DNA of 45,014 bases, taken from positions 1 to 45,014 of IMG/VR virus record IMGVR_UViG_3300010399_000014, one strand, 5' to 3'. Positions 22,259 through 31,496 of this stretch are shown one piece after another (positions within the stretch are counted from its first letter, which is position 1; each line of letters opens with the position of its first letter). A model generated the notes under the pieces. That model made no database searches, was not told the origin of the DNA, and saw only the letters and a program-made list of their open reading frames with translations. The translations under genes and the position numbers were made by a program. Origin of the DNA: a virus.

Positions 22259-22768
22259 TTACTGACCGAAGCCGGCCGAGATGATGACAGTCGTGTTCAC
22301 CGTGGCCGTCTCGGACATGAGGATGTAGCCGGTGTTGACGGTCGTGGACGGGGGCGACGTGGGCGCGCCCACGATGGTGTGGCCGGTCAAGACGTCCCAC
22401 CACACCTGTGCGCCGCGGACGGGCGTGCCGTTGATGACGTCCACATTGACCCAGAAATCGCCGAAGCGGAACAGGGCAACCGGTTCGCCCGGCTGGATGG
22501 TCATGCCCGACTCGGCCAGGTAGGTCACGATCTGGCCGTTGAACTCGCGATGCACGAAGCCGACACGGCTCGGATCCGACGGCGCGGCGACCAGCGTGGA
22601 CGACACGGTGCCGGTCGAGTTCAGCGAGCCGAACTGGCCGATCTTGACGCCATTGGTGTCGGCGATCATGAGTCCGGTGCTGGTCAGCTGATACTGCATG
22701 GGGTTGCTGGAGGCGAAGTCGCCGGGGATCGCTTCGGCGGGCTGAATGTAGACTTGGTTCTGGAACAT
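22259..22768 (-). CDS. Head cement / decoration protein (gp24-like)
   Basis: 169 residues, beta-rich. The N-terminal QPAEAIPGDFASSNPMQ pattern is shared with structural cement (decoration) proteins that begin with a GDFAS-type motif and lie directly before DUF2184 capsids. The mid part has EFNGQIVTYLAESGMTIQPGEPV, a fold segment typical of the family. It would stabilise the expanded capsid. Placement between protease/scaffold and major capsid supports this. Confidence 0.75.
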   Translation of the reverse strand: MFQNQVYIQPAEAIPGDFASSNPMQYQLTSTGLMIADTNGVKIGQFGSLNSTGTVSSTLVAAPSDPSRVGFVHREFNGQIVTYLAESGMTIQPGEPVALFRFGDFWVNVDVINGTPVRGAQVWWDVLTGHTIVGAPTSPPSTTVNTGYILMSETATVNTTVIISAGFGQ

Positions 22769-22804
22769 GGTTTTCCTCGTTCGTCAGGGTTTGTCCGCTA
22801 GGCG

Positions 22805-24244
22805 TTAGCCCTGGACGCGGATCTTGCTCACCAGGCCCGTCAGGCGGTTCTGGGTCTGGTCTTTCATCGCGCCGTCGTTGGCCATGGTGGCCACATCGCG
22901 CGACACGGCGCCGCGGCCGGCCGCATGGGCGCGGCTGTAGCCGTACCAGGCCGCTTTCTCGCCTCCGCGCGGGATCTCGCCATCGGGCACGCCCGACTGA
23001 ATCAGCGCGGCGCGATACACGTCCGCAGCGCTGTCCATGGCCAGATCGGGCCCCAGGACGTAGCGTACGTCTTCCTTGGCGCGCGACAGCGCTTCGACTC
23101 GGGCGCGCTCACGCTTGAGCGCATCAGCCACGGCGGTATTGACAATACGCACGGTACGCGCGTCCATGGCGCCGATGACCTGCGCGGGCTGCTCGTTGGC
23201 GCCGCGGGCCGGCGTGCCGCCGTTGGGCGCGGTCGGCATCGGGGGCTTCACGCCGCCGTTCTCGCCGCCCAACTCCTGCATTTCGGTGTCTTGCGCGCCC
23301 TTGACGGCAGGCTCGAGTTCCATGTCGCGGGCGCGGTCGGCGCCCGACGCCTCGCGGGCTTCGCGTTCCATGCGCGCTTCGTCGGTCTCGGACTCGGCGT
23401 CGCGGGCGCGGTCGTCGGCATCCGGTTCGTCGCCTTCCTGCGGCTGCATGCCCATCGGCTCGTTGTCCTCGCCTTCGCCGGCCGGCGCGTTGACGCCACC
23501 CGAGATCTTGGCATGAATGTCCTGCAGCACGACGCCGATTTGCTTGAGCGCCTGGCCGATCATGGCCATGTTGGCCTGCTCGTTCTGTTCGCCGGCAGGG
23601 CTACCCGGCGCGGGCCGGGCTTCGGGCGCCTTCGCGCCGGGTTGTTCGAGAGGCATAGCTTGCGCTCCTTGCGTGGGTGAGTCGGAGTTTCGCGGCGCTT
23701 GCAAGGCCGCATCGGCAACGTGCGCGCCGGTTGCGCGCCCGTCGTCAACCAAAGCGACGTGATTACCTTGAACATTGGTCATCACGCCATCGTATTTTTT
23801 GCCGCCGGCCTCGCCAGGTCGCATGACGGGCTTGTAGCGGTACGAGCAGGATAGATCGCTCAACGCGTCGGACTCGATGAGGTCGATTGCCTCGCCGTCC
23901 CATACCAGCAGATCGCCGCGCAGCCGTTTACCGTCGAATTCGACGTTGTGCACCGAGCCGCCGATGTACTCCTTGCGCGGTTCGTCGGCGGTCTGCGCGA
24001 TGTGCTTTATCATCAGCGGCAACCCTTCAAACGATGACGCGCCGGCGCCCAGCGCCTCGGGATCGCGGTACAGCTCGTACACCTGTTCGGGCCGCAGACC
24101 TAGCTTGTCGGCGTCCGGGATTTCCCGACCATAATACGGGTTTACCTCGGCCACGCTCAGAATGCAGTTCTTGACGCGCATGCGGCCATCTGCGTCGCGG
24201 GTGCGCGCGGTCTGGCGATCAAACGCAAAAAAGGCTTTCGGCAT
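22805..24244 (-). CDS. Prohead protease with scaffold domain (DUF2213)
   Basis: 479 residues. The first 190 or so match DUF2213 prohead proteases: VAEVNPYYGREIP, SSFEGLPLMIKHI, LSDLSCSYRYKPVM and the NVQGNHVALVDDGRATGAHV catalytic region (His and later Ser/Asp set). The remainder is long, Gln/Glu/Ala-rich and strongly charged, as expected of an internal scaffold, and ends in a short conserved tail. Protease-scaffold fusions process themselves out of the prohead. No clear ribosome site is visible at the ATG. It is the last head gene before the inserted rightward cassette. Confidence 0.85.
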   Translation of the reverse strand: MPKAFFAFDRQTARTRDADGRMRVKNCILSVAEVNPYYGREIPDADKLGLRPEQVYELYRDPEALGAGASSFEGLPLMIKHIAQTADEPRKEYIGGSVHNVEFDGKRLRGDLLVWDGEAIDLIESDALSDLSCSYRYKPVMRPGEAGGKKYDGVMTNVQGNHVALVDDGRATGAHVADAALQAPRNSDSPTQGAQAMPLEQPGAKAPEARPAPGSPAGEQNEQANMAMIGQALKQIGVVLQDIHAKISGGVNAPAGEGEDNEPMGMQPQEGDEPDADDRARDAESETDEARMEREAREASGADRARDMELEPAVKGAQDTEMQELGGENGGVKPPMPTAPNGGTPARGANEQPAQVIGAMDARTVRIVNTAVADALKRERARVEALSRAKEDVRYVLGPDLAMDSAADVYRAALIQSGVPDGEIPRGGEKAAWYGYSRAHAAGRGAVSRDVATMANDGAMKDQTQNRLTGLVSKIRVQG

Positions 24245-24384
24245 GGCGGCATGGGGTAAGTTTGTGCAATAGTAACGCGCCGGTTAGGAATACGCAATCA
24301 AGCGCGAAATGCCATAGCGAAATTCAATGGAGAGTCTGGCCGCGTATGTTAAGATATGGGTTACATACACGTAAGGAGTCTCAC

Positions 24385-24966
24385 ATGCTCACAATCCCCG
24401 CCCACAAACTCAAAGCCGCGCTGACGCACTCTGCCGTTCGTGACATTCGCTACTACCTCAATGGCGTTTACCTGGAGGCTGCCGAGTCCGGCGATTTGCA
24501 CATCATCGCAACGGATGGACACCGTATGCTCTGCGGGCGCATTCCGGACGGCGCGGCGAATGCCCCGGATTTCAAGTCGGTCGTTATCCCGAGCGAAACT
24601 GTCAAACTGGCCGTGAGAGGCAAAGGCGATGTGGAATTGGCTTGGGCTGCCGGCGTTTGGCGTTTAGGTACGTATCTGTTCAAACCGGTCGACGGTGTGT
24701 TTCCGCCCTGGCGCCGCGTCATTCCGACGCTCGATCCGGCCGCGCCGCCGACGGATTGGGACTATACGTACCTGGATTCCGCACAAACAGCGCTCCGGCT
24801 ATGGACGGGACACAAAACAATGACTGTCCGCAAGCTGGATTGCGAAGGCAATTCCTGCGTCGTGGCTTGCTTCGATCCCGACGTGTTTTGCATCGTTATG
24901 GCGTTGTGGAATCACGGCGCGACAGTTATCGAACCGCCGTTCACACCTGCGGCGGCTCGCCAATGA
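24385..24966 (+). CDS. Half-size sliding clamp (DnaN-like)
   Basis: 193 residues from ATG 24385 (TAAGGAG ribosome site). The sequence matches the middle and third domains of bacterial beta clamp: SAVRDIRYYLNGVYLEAAESGD and HIIATDGHRMLCGRI align with the start of domain II, VVIPSETVKLAVRGKGDVEL follows, and TYLFKPVDGVFPPWRRVIPT matches the start of domain III. The first domain and most of the third are absent. It could form a different ring, load onto the phage polymerase, or act as a decoy for host clamp partners. It lies on the strand opposite to all surrounding head genes, with a coupled methyltransferase. Confidence 0.8.
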   Translation: MLTIPAHKLKAALTHSAVRDIRYYLNGVYLEAAESGDLHIIATDGHRMLCGRIPDGAANAPDFKSVVIPSETVKLAVRGKGDVELAWAAGVWRLGTYLFKPVDGVFPPWRRVIPTLDPAAPPTDWDYTYLDSAQTALRLWTGHKTMTVRKLDCEGNSCVVACFDPDVFCIVMALWNHGATVIEPPFTPAAARQ

Positions 24967-26009
24967 GCGCGTATTACAACGAAATCGAACCCTTTGCAGC
25001 CCAATGGCTGCGCAACCTGATCGCGGCGGGGCACATCGCCCCAGGCGACGTGGATGAACGGAGCATAGAAGATGTACGACCCGACGACTTGCGCGGATAC
25101 GCCCAATGCCATTTCTTTGCCGGCGTCGGCGTCTGGTCCTACGCCCTGCGACTCGCCGGCTGGCCCGATGACCGGCCTGTTTGGACGGGTTCCTGTCCGT
25201 GCCAACCTTTCAGCGCGGCAGGTAAAGGCGCTGGGTTTGCTGACGAGCGGCACCTTTGGCCGCACTTCCATTGGCTCATCCAGGAGTGCCGCCCTCCAGT
25301 CATCTTTGGAGAGCAGGTTGAAGCAGCGATTAAACACGGCTGGCTCGACCTTGTTCTAGATGACCTGGAAGGAAGTGGCTACGCCTTCGGGGCGACAGGT
25401 ATCCCTGCTGCGGGCGTCGGTGCACCGCATCCCCGCCACCGACTTTACTTCGTGGCCGACAGCAGCAGCCAGGGATTACAGGAGCGAATCGGCGACGGAC
25501 GAATTCAACAAGAAACGTTGGGAGCATCCCCGCGGCAAACCGCTGTCGGCAGTTGCCGCCTTAGCCGGCTGGCCGACCTGCACGGCGACGGACGCTCACA
25601 GGGGCGCGAAGGCCGCGCGCCCTTGGGACACCGGCCGACCGCTCAACCAGATTGTGGCTCTGGCCGCGTGGAATACACCAGCAGCCTCGGATGGAATGGG
25701 CGGAAAGCGCCCGCATCCGGACACATCGATGACGGGGCAACACCCCGACGGGCGCAAGATAAACATGGGGTTGCCCTCTCAGGTGCACCTGGGCTTCATC
25801 AACACGGAGCCGGCCCGATTAACGGCTTCTGGCGAGATGCTGATTGGCTCTTCTGCCGGGATGGAAAGTGGCGGCCAGTTGAACCCGGCACATTCCCGCT
25901 GGCTCATGGGGCTCCCGCCCGAGTGGGACGCCTGCGCGCCTACGGCAATGCCATCAACGCGCAAACTGCGCGCGTCTTCATCGAAACGGTAATGGCAGGC
26001 ACGCCTTGA
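24963..26009 (+). CDS. C5-cytosine DNA methyltransferase
   Basis: 348 residues, coupled to the clamp gene by ATGA. Motif [18 protein letters not shown] (51-67), motif [11 protein letters not shown] with the catalytic Cys at about residue 80, a motif VI position with GEQV instead of ENV, motif [15 protein letters not shown], and a C-terminal motif [10 protein letters not shown]. The region from residue 160 on is rich in Arg, Gly and Asp and is also open in a second frame (25360-25992). It probably modifies phage DNA against host restriction. The 3' end overlaps the convergent Mu F-like gene by 32 bp. Confidence 0.88.
   Translation: MSAYYNEIEPFAAQWLRNLIAAGHIAPGDVDERSIEDVRPDDLRGYAQCHFFAGVGVWSYALRLAGWPDDRPVWTGSCPCQPFSAAGKGAGFADERHLWPHFHWLIQECRPPVIFGEQVEAAIKHGWLDLVLDDLEGSGYAFGATGIPAAGVGAPHPRHRLYFVADSSSQGLQERIGDGRIQQETLGASPRQTAVGSCRLSRLADLHGDGRSQGREGRAPLGHRPTAQPDCGSGRVEYTSSLGWNGRKAPASGHIDDGATPRRAQDKHGVALSGAPGLHQHGAGPINGFWRDADWLFCRDGKWRPVEPGTFPLAHGAPARVGRLRAYGNAINAQTARVFIETVMAGTP
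25360..25992 (+). CDS. Overlapping second-frame protein (alternative methyltransferase C-terminal frame)
   Basis: 210 residues read in the +1 frame inside the methyltransferase gene. Unlike ordinary shadow frames it carries segments known from independently annotated phage proteins: repeated WPT(A/C) motifs, a [18 protein letters not shown] stretch, and [19 protein letters not shown] followed by [10 protein letters not shown], which resembles the end of other cytosine methyltransferases. The main frame in the same DNA encodes [16 protein letters not shown] and a motif X. Both frames therefore look conserved. The ATG at 25360 has no clear ribosome site, so expression may need coupling or frameshifting. 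Recognition is from memory. Confidence 0.5.
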   Translation: MTWKEVATPSGRQVSLLRASVHRIPATDFTSWPTAAARDYRSESATDEFNKKRWEHPRGKPLSAVAALAGWPTCTATDAHRGAKAARPWDTGRPLNQIVALAAWNTPAASDGMGGKRPHPDTSMTGQHPDGRKINMGLPSQVHLGFINTEPARLTASGEMLIGSSAGMESGGQLNPAHSRWLMGLPPEWDACAPTAMPSTRKLRASSSKR

Positions 26010-26934
26010 GCCTGAACGCGCCCGGGAAACCGGGTACCGGTTCCAGCTTGTCCGGATCGAACCCGGTCGGCATGCGGCCCAAACCGGGAATGATCGAACG
26101 CCCCGTGCAGCGGCAGTTGATCGCCTCGCCGGGCAGCACGTACCCAAACCCATCGCCAAAGTCGATACCGACGTTGATGTCGTAATACCAATTTTCGCGG
26201 CTGGCGCGCAGATGCTCGGGCCGCGGCTCTTTGCCCGCGCTGGAATGTTTCCAGAGCGCCCAGCGGATGCCCAACTCACGTTGACGCGCGCTGTTTAGCT
26301 GCGCCGTCGCCTTGTTGGATTGGTCGCGCGCAATCAGCGCGGCGCGGCGCGTGCATACGCCTCCGCGTTTCTTGATCTGTTCGGCCATGGGCGCCAAGTC
26401 GCGCCCCGCCAGGAAATTGCGGGTGACAATGCCCTGAATGTCTTTGTGGTAGTCCTGCTGGATGGATCGAATCAGCGCGACGTTTTCGGGGATCTTGGCC
26501 CGCAGCACGAGTTTCTGCGCTGGCGTGACCTGCATCTTGATGTCGAACCCGGCGCGCCCCAGCTTGCTCTGCCAGGCCGACGAGTTGGATTTGTACCACT
26601 TCTGCACGACCCCGATGGCGAGATTGCGGGCGAGTTCGTCAAACTTGTTCGACCAGTAGTCCTCCAGGCGCGCGAGTTCGCCTTGCAGCCGTTCAGCGTC
26701 CTGAAATGGCGAAGCGTCCTCGGCGCGCGCTGCACGATCGGGCAGGCGCCCCGCGGCCACGTTAGCTTCGACGGCTTGGGCAAACCGCCGTGCCAGCCAA
26801 TGCTGATACGAGGTCGTCATGTTGGCCACCGCTTTAGCGATCGCCGAGCGATACCATGCTTCGATCTGCGCGTTTGGCCCGACAGCACCTAGCGTGATCG
26901 TGCGCTTGCCCGGCGCGCGCAGTTCTGCAGTCAC
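25978..26934 (-). CDS. Mu F-like minor head protein
   Basis: 318 residues. The C-terminal half matches the Mu gpF-like head morphogenesis domain: [28 protein letters not shown], then [18 protein letters not shown] and [18 protein letters not shown], with paired Cys near the end. The N-terminal half is helical. Such proteins are ejected or lie near the portal and help start head assembly. ATGA coupling with portal. Its 3' end overlaps the oppositely oriented methyltransferase gene by 32 bp, so the inserted cassette ends inside it. Confidence 0.88.
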   Translation of the reverse strand: MTAELRAPGKRTITLGAVGPNAQIEAWYRSAIAKAVANMTTSYQHWLARRFAQAVEANVAAGRLPDRAARAEDASPFQDAERLQGELARLEDYWSNKFDELARNLAIGVVQKWYKSNSSAWQSKLGRAGFDIKMQVTPAQKLVLRAKIPENVALIRSIQQDYHKDIQGIVTRNFLAGRDLAPMAEQIKKRGGVCTRRAALIARDQSNKATAQLNSARQRELGIRWALWKHSSAGKEPRPEHLRASRENWYYDINVGIDFGDGFGYVLPGEAINCRCTGRSIIPGLGRMPTGFDPDKLEPVPGFPGAFRLKACLPLPFR

Positions 26935-28625
26935 ACCAAGCCCTCGACCGTTTCGTCAAGTTGACCCGGTTGCAGCACGGGGTCGGCCGGCTCGACGCGC
27001 GCCGGGCGCAACTCTGCGGGCGTGCCTGCGGCGTTTTCGGTCGGCGCCTGCGGTTCGGCTTGCGCGTTCATGCCCTCGCTAGGCGCGCCACCCGCGCCGG
27101 TTGTCTCTTGCGCCATATCGGTCAATTTGTCCGTGATGCCGCCGATGTCGTCGTCCGGCGTGGCTTCTAGCGTGTCAGCCACGAGCGTGCCCGCGTACAT
27201 GCTGCCCGAGTCATTGTTCAGGCGCGCCGAGACTTGTTCGGCTGTCACGATGCCCGATTCGATGTTCAACGAGTCGGTTTGTGCGATCTTGAACTGACGG
27301 TCGGAATCTTCCAGCGCGGTCAGCTCGTACAGTTCTTCCCAGTCCCAATAGATCGACTCGTCAATCTCGCCAAAAAGCGACAGCTGGATGAGGCGCAACA
27401 CCGTGTCCATGACCGGCGTCACCGTGCGCGACTGATACCCGGCGACGTAGTCGTACCACACGCGGATCTCGCCTTCGCTCGATGCGTTCAGGCCGGACGG
27501 CGTGATGCCGGTCAGCTTGACCAGCGGGATATGCGACACGGCCGACTGCTGTTCCTGCGCCTGGGCTTGTAGATCGGAAAGGCCCGACAGCGGCGTATTG
27601 ACCTGGAAGAATTCTTCGGTTGCTTTATCCAGGAAGGCGATATTGCGATTGTCGCGCATCCGGTTGAAAAGCTCTGCCCGATTGTTGAGCGCCTGGGACG
27701 CGCCAGGCGCCAAAAATTGCGCGAGGTCAGTCAGGACGCCGGTGATCGAAAATTGCTTGATCGTGTCGCTGACCGACTGCTGCGTGCGCAACCAGTTGTC
27801 GATGTACGGCATCGCCAACTGCGACATGCTGATGCCGCGAAACGAGTACGTCGGCTTGAGCATGTCCGGCACGGGCCGGCTGATCATGGTCTGTAGTCGC
27901 GTGGCATGCACTTCAGTGGCCAGCATCCACCAGGTGGACGGCTTGTAGAAATTGGGCGCCGACGGGTCGATCGAGTTGTAATTGTTCGGCGTGACCCAGT
28001 AAGGCTCGACCACGCGCACGGCCTCGAAAGACCCTTTGCGCACGGTACCGGGTCGTAGGACGAGCGGCGTGTCGCGCTGGTTTTCATCGCCGCGCAGCTT
28101 AAAAAACGCGTGGCCGCCCCCGAAAGCCTGGTCATGCACCACGAGTTGGCGCACGGCCGACTTCATATCAAGGCGCTTGATCTCGGATTCGATCTCTTCC
28201 AGCTTGGCCGGATCCGCCGTGTCGGCTGCCTTGACTTTGCCCCACTTGCGCACGCACTCTTCGGCCAGCGTCTCGTGCATGGTGCGGTATTCGGCCAACT
28301 GCGTAAGGAGCGCCAGCGTGGGAAAGCCCGGAAATCCGGTTTGCGCGATGTACGTCAGCGCGTTCATGGACATGCCGTTAAAGTCCATGGCGTGTTCGGC
28401 TGCGGCACGCTCGCGCGTCGTGTAGTTTTCGGGCTTGGTCTCGTACGCGGTCGCGCGGGCATAAGACGGCGAAACCGGCGCCGCCGTGGAGGACAGCGCG
28501 AGCTGCATGGCAGCGGCGCGAAGTTGCACTTCGGTCAGCGGCGTCTCGCGTTGTGTCGCGGGCGTTGCGGGCGTTGCGGACGGGGGCGCGCCGGCGCGCT
28601 GGGTGCGTAGACTGCGTCGGGTCAT
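26931..28625 (-). CDS. Portal protein (DUF1073)
   Basis: 564 residues. DUF1073 portals form the dodecameric DNA gate. Visible: MDFNGMSMNALTYIAQTGFPGF, a block FGGGHAFFKLRG, WVTPNNYNSIDPSAPNFYKP, RLQTMISRPVPDMLKPTYSFRGIS, and LLDLSLFGEI-like C-terminal helices. The last 90 residues are acidic and Pro/Ala-rich. It is followed after 1 nt by terminase upstream in the operon and coupled to the Mu F-like gene. In databases related proteins are sometimes labelled Acb1-like; nothing here shows nuclease or phosphodiesterase activity. Confidence 0.88.
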   Translation of the reverse strand: MTRRSLRTQRAGAPPSATPATPATQRETPLTEVQLRAAAMQLALSSTAAPVSPSYARATAYETKPENYTTRERAAAEHAMDFNGMSMNALTYIAQTGFPGFPTLALLTQLAEYRTMHETLAEECVRKWGKVKAADTADPAKLEEIESEIKRLDMKSAVRQLVVHDQAFGGGHAFFKLRGDENQRDTPLVLRPGTVRKGSFEAVRVVEPYWVTPNNYNSIDPSAPNFYKPSTWWMLATEVHATRLQTMISRPVPDMLKPTYSFRGISMSQLAMPYIDNWLRTQQSVSDTIKQFSITGVLTDLAQFLAPGASQALNNRAELFNRMRDNRNIAFLDKATEEFFQVNTPLSGLSDLQAQAQEQQSAVSHIPLVKLTGITPSGLNASSEGEIRVWYDYVAGYQSRTVTPVMDTVLRLIQLSLFGEIDESIYWDWEELYELTALEDSDRQFKIAQTDSLNIESGIVTAEQVSARLNNDSGSMYAGTLVADTLEATPDDDIGGITDKLTDMAQETTGAGGAPSEGMNAQAEPQAPTENAAGTPAELRPARVEPADPVLQPGQLDETVEGLV

Positions 28626-28626
28626 G

Positions 28627-30078
28627 TTATCGAATCCTTGACAAAATCTCTTTCGTAATCATACCGGCAATCGGCGAGCGCAGGCACAATTGCTGCAGTG
28701 CAATCGTCATGCAATCGACGGTATCGTCGTTTTTGACGTCAGGGAAAGACGTGATTTCGGCCACCCATTGCGCGATGCTCGGGTCTTCGCTCGGGTCGGG
28801 CAAAAACACGCTATTGTTCGCCCACACCCAGGAGACAGCGTGGGCCCGCGCTTCCTTGCTGCCTAAGGGCGGCACGCCTTCGACGCCGACAAAGTGTTTC
28901 TGCAGCATCTCAATGAGCGCGGCACCATTGGCCGCTTCTTCTATGTAAATCCGGTGCGTGTCGGGGTGTTTACCGCGCAGGTCAGCAATGGCCTGCGCGG
29001 TCGCCACGAACCCTAGGCGCTCCCGGCGTTTGTCGATCAGCCAGACATTGTCGATCGCATCCAGGCCCCAAACGCCGACGGCAACAAAGTCGCTCGTTTT
29101 TGCGTCCTTGAACGTCGCGTCGACCGTGATGATCTTGCGCTTGAAACTGCGCGGCAAGTCGGCGCGCTTGTAATGACGTACGTGCGCGCGCGGGAAAATC
29201 GCGCCCACATCCGCTAGCGGCGTCTGCTGGAACATCGCAGCCCACCACATGGCCGAAATATTGCGCTTGATCTCGCGCAGCTTCGTCTCGTCGTGCAGAT
29301 GCGGTACGAGCGCGCCTGGCGGCAGCCCAGGGTCATAGCCTAGCTCATCAGGTAGGTTCAGCGCAGGAAACGACAGCAGCGTGAAATTGGTTTGCGACTC
29401 AAACACCCGGCGCACGTGCGCGAGTAGATCCTGCGCCGACCAGGGTGTCCCGATGATGACCACGCCCGAGCGTTGTTGCAGGCGCGTTTGCAGCACCGAG
29501 TCGAACCAATCGCGGTTGCGCTCCTGAATGGTCTCGGAAAGCGCCTCTTCAGCGTTTTTTACCGCGTCGTCGACGATGCCTACTTCGAGCGGGAAGCCAG
29601 TCAGGCCGCCACCAATGCCCACGCCGCGCAACCATCCGCCGCCGGGCACTTCCAGGCCGTCTGAGACGTTGTCGATCCCTTTGAACCCGATCAAGGAAGC
29701 GTACGGGAAAATCTCGCGGTAGATCGGCTCGGCCATGATGGCCTGGGCGTCGCGCCGGTTGCGATTGGCCAAGCCCTGCGCGTAGGAGGCGCAGGCGATG
29801 CGCACGCCGGGCAGCTCGCGTAGCAGTCGCCCCATAAGATAGGGAGGCAAGCAGCGCGAAATAAGGGACGATTTGCCGTGCTGCGGGGGCGCAGTCAACA
29901 TCAGGACAGGACGCTTGCCGGCGATCAAGTCTTCGACAAACCGGTCAATCGCACGGCACACGGCCGCCGAGAAAGCCGAGTGTTTATAGCGCGGCCGATG
30001 CACGGCGGACACGAACGCGGCAAAACTCGTGCGCGCCGCCTCAACGAGAAATTCGACGGGGTCGACGACTTGCGTCAT
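28627..30078 (-). CDS. terL: Terminase large subunit
   Basis: 483 residues. ATPase motifs: Walker A APPQHGKSS (63-71), adenine-side KHSAFSAAVCRAIDRF before it, Walker B VGIVDD (166-171). Nuclease domain: TVDATFKDAKTSD (Asp at 320), RIYIEEAANG (about 377-386) and VKNDDTVDCMTIAL with Asp near 455. It packages phage DNA into proheads and cuts it. The circular map with no defined end inside a late gene suggests headful packaging, but the sequence alone does not prove it. Four-base overlap with the small subunit gene. Confidence 0.93.
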   Translation of the reverse strand: MTQVVDPVEFLVEAARTSFAAFVSAVHRPRYKHSAFSAAVCRAIDRFVEDLIAGKRPVLMLTAPPQHGKSSLISRCLPPYLMGRLLRELPGVRIACASYAQGLANRNRRDAQAIMAEPIYREIFPYASLIGFKGIDNVSDGLEVPGGGWLRGVGIGGGLTGFPLEVGIVDDAVKNAEEALSETIQERNRDWFDSVLQTRLQQRSGVVIIGTPWSAQDLLAHVRRVFESQTNFTLLSFPALNLPDELGYDPGLPPGALVPHLHDETKLREIKRNISAMWWAAMFQQTPLADVGAIFPRAHVRHYKRADLPRSFKRKIITVDATFKDAKTSDFVAVGVWGLDAIDNVWLIDKRRERLGFVATAQAIADLRGKHPDTHRIYIEEAANGAALIEMLQKHFVGVEGVPPLGSKEARAHAVSWVWANNSVFLPDPSEDPSIAQWVAEITSFPDVKNDDTVDCMTIALQQLCLRSPIAGMITKEILSRIR

Positions 30079-30563
30079 TTTGCGCTGTCCAGCAGCCCGA
30101 GCGCGGCAAGCTCCTTGAGCTGTTCGACATACTGCTCGCGCTGCTCTTGCGATATTGTCTGGGCAAGCGGCGCCGCGTTGGCGATCTCGACCACGGCTTT
30201 GTCAAAGCCCAGCAGCTTGACCAGCATGGCAAAGGACTTGTCCTTGCTGCGAAACCGCGGCACGTACTGGCCATGCTTGAAGTCGAACCCCTCGATGAGT
30301 CGGCCGACTCGCGGCGTGCGCAGCTTCGCTTGGTCGAGTTCGTAATGCTCGACGGCGCCTACGCCGCCACACGTGGCGCAGGTCATGAGCGTGCCGTCGT
30401 CGGTCACGGTTCCGTCGCGCCGCGCTTCGCCGCCCACCGTGCCGGCGCCCGCGCATGCCGGGCACGTCACGGTCTTGATGTGCAGAAGCGCCCCTAGGTT
30501 TTCGTTGATGAGCGAAACCAGATCGGCAACAAGCGACGTATGGACGGGGGCAAGAGGTTCCAT
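30075..30563 (-). CDS. Putative terminase small subunit
   Basis: 162 residues from ATG 30563; the longer in-frame extension from 30641 runs into the repeat element and is unlikely. The gene is first in the leftward arm from copy B and overlaps terL by 4 bp, the standard place for the DNA-recognition subunit. It contains two CPAC / CATC-type cysteine pairs (TVTCPACAGAG and MTCATCGGVG, residues 33-72), a zinc-ribbon not found in classic small terminases, and a helical C-terminal half (QEQREQYVEQLKELAAL). Identity is inferred from position. Confidence 0.65.
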   Translation of the reverse strand: MEPLAPVHTSLVADLVSLINENLGALLHIKTVTCPACAGAGTVGGEARRDGTVTDDGTLMTCATCGGVGAVEHYELDQAKLRTPRVGRLIEGFDFKHGQYVPRFRSKDKSFAMLVKLLGFDKAVVEIANAAPLAQTISQEQREQYVEQLKELAALGLLDSAK

Positions 30564-30626
30564 GCGGCAAAGTGTAACGCAAAGGTTAACCCGCGCGCCA
30601 TCTAAGCACCCGAATGCACCAAGTTT

Positions 30627-31057
30627 CGGTACAGACGACAACCCGGAAAGTACGGAGGATCCTCCGTAAAGTCCTCCGTAAAGCGTGTCCGAACGTCAAT
30701 TCCATGACTAAACGTAATGGTGCGTTGCAGCGTAAAAGTGTTGCTAATTGTCAGAAACGGCCATTTTACGTACGACATTCCGTTGATGTTCCGTTAATCT
30801 TCCGTACTTCCTCCGTATTGTCCCTTATTTGTATACCTTCCTCCTACTTTACTCTAACCTATTGATATTATTATATTTATTATAGATAGATAGCTAGTAA
30901 TAGAGATAAGATAAGAGTGAATACGGAGGATACGGAAGAGAATATAGGTAAAAAACTATCCAGGACGCAAAAGTGAATTTAGTAGGGGTATTAAATCCAT
31001 TTTCGCATTACCGAGAAAGTGTGGCGACAAGTCTCCTCCGTTAAATGGTTTGTAAAC
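30627..31057. repeat. 431-bp divergent intergenic element, copy B
   Basis: Second copy of the element at 5900-6330 in the same orientation, offset by 24,727 bp, with no net indel. Substitutions cluster in two places (30738-30771 and 30831-30849) and leave ten of the twelve ACGGA/TCCGT cores, the palindrome and the phased array intact. It lies between the small terminase gene (start 64 bp to the left) and the first baseplate gene (start 62 bp to the right), so it mirrors the placement of copy A. Short frames inside it are not supported as genes. Confidence 0.95.
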
Positions 31058-31083
31058 CGCATATCGTTGCGTGTGGCGCGGCT

Positions 31084-31112
31084 TGATCGGCGTGCTGCTG
31101 CAGTGCTACGAT
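31084..31112 (+). promoter_or_regulatory. Candidate late rightward promoter beside copy B
   Basis: TTGATC and TACGAT are 17 nt apart and the -10 box ends 6 nt before the ATG at 31119. If used, the message would be nearly leaderless; no ribosome site is seen before that ATG. It lies just outside the right edge of repeat copy B, as the copy A promoter lies just outside its left edge. Confidence 0.4.
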
Positions 31113-31118
31113 TGACCC

Positions 31119-31496
31119 ATGGACACGTTGTCGCTCACCCCCGCCTGGGATTTGGATGTCGACGCCTACGGCAACTGGGCGACGATCGGCGACGCCACGC
31201 CGGGCGACATGACCGGGCCGGGCATGCGGCTTGCACAGGACGTGGCCACGCGCTGCCTGTCCTGGCGCGGCGAGGTCTACTACGACGCCACGCAAGGCAT
31301 CCGCTACGAGCAGATCCTAGGCCAAGCCCCAAACTTGGCGCTCATCCAGAGCACGTTCGCCACCGAAGCGCTAAAAGTGCCGGGCTGCGCGCAGGCCATT
31401 CCGAATTTCACGTTCACCGGCGGCCGTGCGCGCACGCTGTCCGGCCCGCTCACTGTGGCGGATTTCGCGGGCAATGGCGGTCAGGTGCTGTTTTGA
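31119..31496 (+). CDS. Baseplate wedge-region protein (gp25/W-like small protein)
   Basis: 125 residues. The pattern WDLDVDAYGNWATI, MRLAQDVATRCLSWRGEVYYD and a TQGIRYEQILGQ segment is shared with small baseplate proteins found at the start of tail operons in this phage type, related in layout to gp25/W-like wedge proteins. It is first in the rightward arm from copy B. Its stop overlaps the TTG start of the next gene. Confidence 0.7.
   Translation: MDTLSLTPAWDLDVDAYGNWATIGDATPGDMTGPGMRLAQDVATRCLSWRGEVYYDATQGIRYEQILGQAPNLALIQSTFATEALKVPGCAQAIPNFTFTGGRARTLSGPLTVADFAGNGGQVLF

Noticed and set aside
30614-30865. 83-residue plus-strand frame through copy B
   Set aside because: Runs through the motif array with no ribosome site and ends in the AT-rich region; substitutions between copies are not at codon third positions.
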